From Bacteroidales bacterium GP3 (lineage in GTDB: Bacteria > Bacteroidota > Bacteroidia > Bacteroidales > Muribaculaceae), in contig DAAK01000148.1 of NCBI GenBank assembly GCA_001701075.1, positions 1 to 17,153 of the forward strand: a stretch of 17,153 bases of DNA, written 5' to 3'. The notes beneath the pieces were generated by a model. It did no database searches, had not been told where the DNA came from, and saw nothing but the letters and a program-made list of their open reading frames with translations. The position numbers and the translations under genes are program-made. Positions 16,619 to 17,153 of the stretch are shown in pieces (position 1 is the stretch's first letter; the number at the start of each line of letters is the position of its first letter).

Positions 16619-16638
16619 CCTTCAACACACATTGAAGG
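16619..16638 (-). other. Small hairpin in the GH97 leader
   Basis: Perfect 7-bp arms CCTTCAA (16619-16625) and TTGAAGG (16632-16638) enclose a 6-base CACACA loop. It lies between the predicted promoter and the terminator-like hairpin. No T-run follows it on the minus strand. Two very short ATG-stop frames (MTGIE at 16582-16599 and MKL at 16567-16578) lie between the two hairpins; they may be chance. Confidence 0.4.
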
Positions 16639-16669
16639 GATTGAGATTCAGTTCTGGCACAAGTTAATT

Positions 16670-16700
16670 AAAAAATATGCAAGCTGAAATGTTTGTCAAA
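16670..16700 (-). promoter_or_regulatory. Promoter of the GH97-GH88-regulator operon
   Basis: On the minus strand TTTG (16697-16700), a 19-bp spacer and TATTTTTT (16670-16677) match the Bacteroides consensus except for the last base of the -7 element (T for G). The spacing is the same as in the sigma-factor promoter. It starts 6 bases after the isomerase stop codon and predicts a leader of about 155 bases before the GH97 start. Confidence 0.5.
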
Positions 16701-16706
16701 AATGTG

Positions 16707-17153
16707 TCAGGAGCGGGCAGTGAGGAGGGTGCCTTTGCCGCGAAGGGTGACGGTGGTTAGGGCTGCTGGGAGAAGCACGGTTTCTCCGCCTTTTATCAGC
16801 ATTGAGTCTCCTTCATATTCCAAAGAGACGTCACCATCCAGACACATCAACGCCGTAAAAGAAGCATCGCTGTTTACAAGTTTCATTTCTCCATTCAAAA
16901 GCAGACGGTCTACCTTAAAATAATCACATTCGGCAAGCACTGCATCGGCAACGTGCGGATCAGCCGGCTGGGATTTATAATCGCTGTGATATGTGTAGTC
17001 TATTGCATCCTTGGCGAGGTCAGTGTGAAGTTGACGAGTATTTCCCATAGCGTCACGGCGTCCGTAGTCATATATACGATAGGTGATGTCGCTTGATTCC
17101 TGAATCTCAGCAAGGAGATTGCCAGCTCCGATAGCATGGACTCTGCCTGCAGG
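16707..17153 (-). CDS. manA: Mannose-6-phosphate isomerase, class I (C-terminal part, cut by window edge)
   Basis: The frame is open from the right edge to the TGA at 16707-16709 (148 codons), so the upstream half of the gene lies outside the window. The visible part begins PAGRVHAIGAGNLLAEIQ, then SSDITYRIYDYGRRDAMGN, the signature of cytosolic type I phosphomannose isomerases, which interconvert mannose 6-phosphate and fructose 6-phosphate. The His of RVHAIG corresponds to the last zinc ligand and the Arg of TYRIYD to the catalytic Arg of the family, by eye. The rest is the C-terminal cupin-like domain (LDGDVSLEYEG, LIKGGETVLLPA). The ATG at 17048 is internal and not the start. It precedes the PUL on the same strand and is separated from GH97 by 196 bases, so it is probably a housekeeping neighbour rather than part of the locus. 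Confidence 0.9.
   Translation of the reverse strand, partial: PAGRVHAIGAGNLLAEIQESSDITYRIYDYGRRDAMGNTRQLHTDLAKDAIDYTYHSDYKSQPADPHVADAVLAECDYFKVDRLLLNGEMKLVNSDASFTALMCLDGDVSLEYEGDSMLIKGGETVLLPAALTTVTLRGKGTLLTARS

Noticed and set aside
16707..17048. A 113-aa standalone protein starting at ATG 17048
   Set aside because: The same frame is open to the window edge and encodes conserved mannose-6-phosphate isomerase sequence upstream of that ATG.
1..17153. CRISPR arrays, tRNA or rRNA genes, insertion sequences, attachment sites
   Set aside because: No regularly spaced repeats, no tRNA-like cloverleaf or rRNA sequence noticed, and no transposase or integrase coding sequence on either strand by eye.

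Overview
The window looks like a polysaccharide utilization locus (PUL) from a gut-type member of the Bacteroidales, possibly Muribaculaceae or a relative; I cannot fix the genus from sequence alone. Support comes from a SusC/SusD outer-membrane pair, relaxed lipoprotein signals, A/T-rich start regions without Shine-Dalgarno sequences, T9SS-like C-terminal tails, and two promoters of the Bacteroides type (TTTG, 19 bp, TAnnTTT). Every convincing gene is on the minus strand, so transcription runs from high to low coordinates.

Layout in transcription order. (1) The C-terminal part of a class I mannose-6-phosphate isomerase (16707-17153). (2) A 196-bp gap with a good promoter, a small hairpin and a strong terminator-like hairpin 12 bases before the next start. 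(3) A tight operon of a GH97 glycosidase, a GH88 unsaturated glucuronyl hydrolase (4-bp ATGA overlap) and a membrane-spanning regulator (14600-16510, 13341-14603, 10466-13321). (4) An ECF-type sigma factor with its own consensus promoter (9757-10269). (5) SusC and SusD, 14 bases apart (6225-9611, 4258-6210), then an intrinsic terminator. (6) A secreted 343-residue protein of unknown role (3065-4096). (7) A GC-rich hairpin, then a large secreted alginate-lyase-superfamily protein with a CBM6-like module (199-2988). (8) The start of a lipoprotein that runs off the left edge (1-192).

A plausible combined model, by inference: the secreted lyase cleaves a uronic-acid polysaccharide outside the cell and leaves 4,5-unsaturated uronyl ends. 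SusC/SusD import the oligosaccharides, GH88 removes the unsaturated uronic acid, and GH97 removes an alpha-linked sugar. The substrate would be an acidic glycan that also carries alpha-linked glucose or galactose. There are no sulfatases, so a sulfated glycosaminoglycan is less likely.

The most unusual part is regulation. The large regulator has the periplasmic propellers, Y_Y_Y domain, membrane helix and AraC output of a hybrid two-component system but lacks the histidine kinase and receiver domains. It lies beside a sigma factor with no visible anti-sigma partner, and SusC lacks the STN signalling domain. The GH97 operon has an attenuator-like leader, and the GH97 lacks both canonical catalytic signatures of its family in a by-eye alignment.

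There is no gene-free stretch longer than 300 bases; the largest gap is 196 bp.
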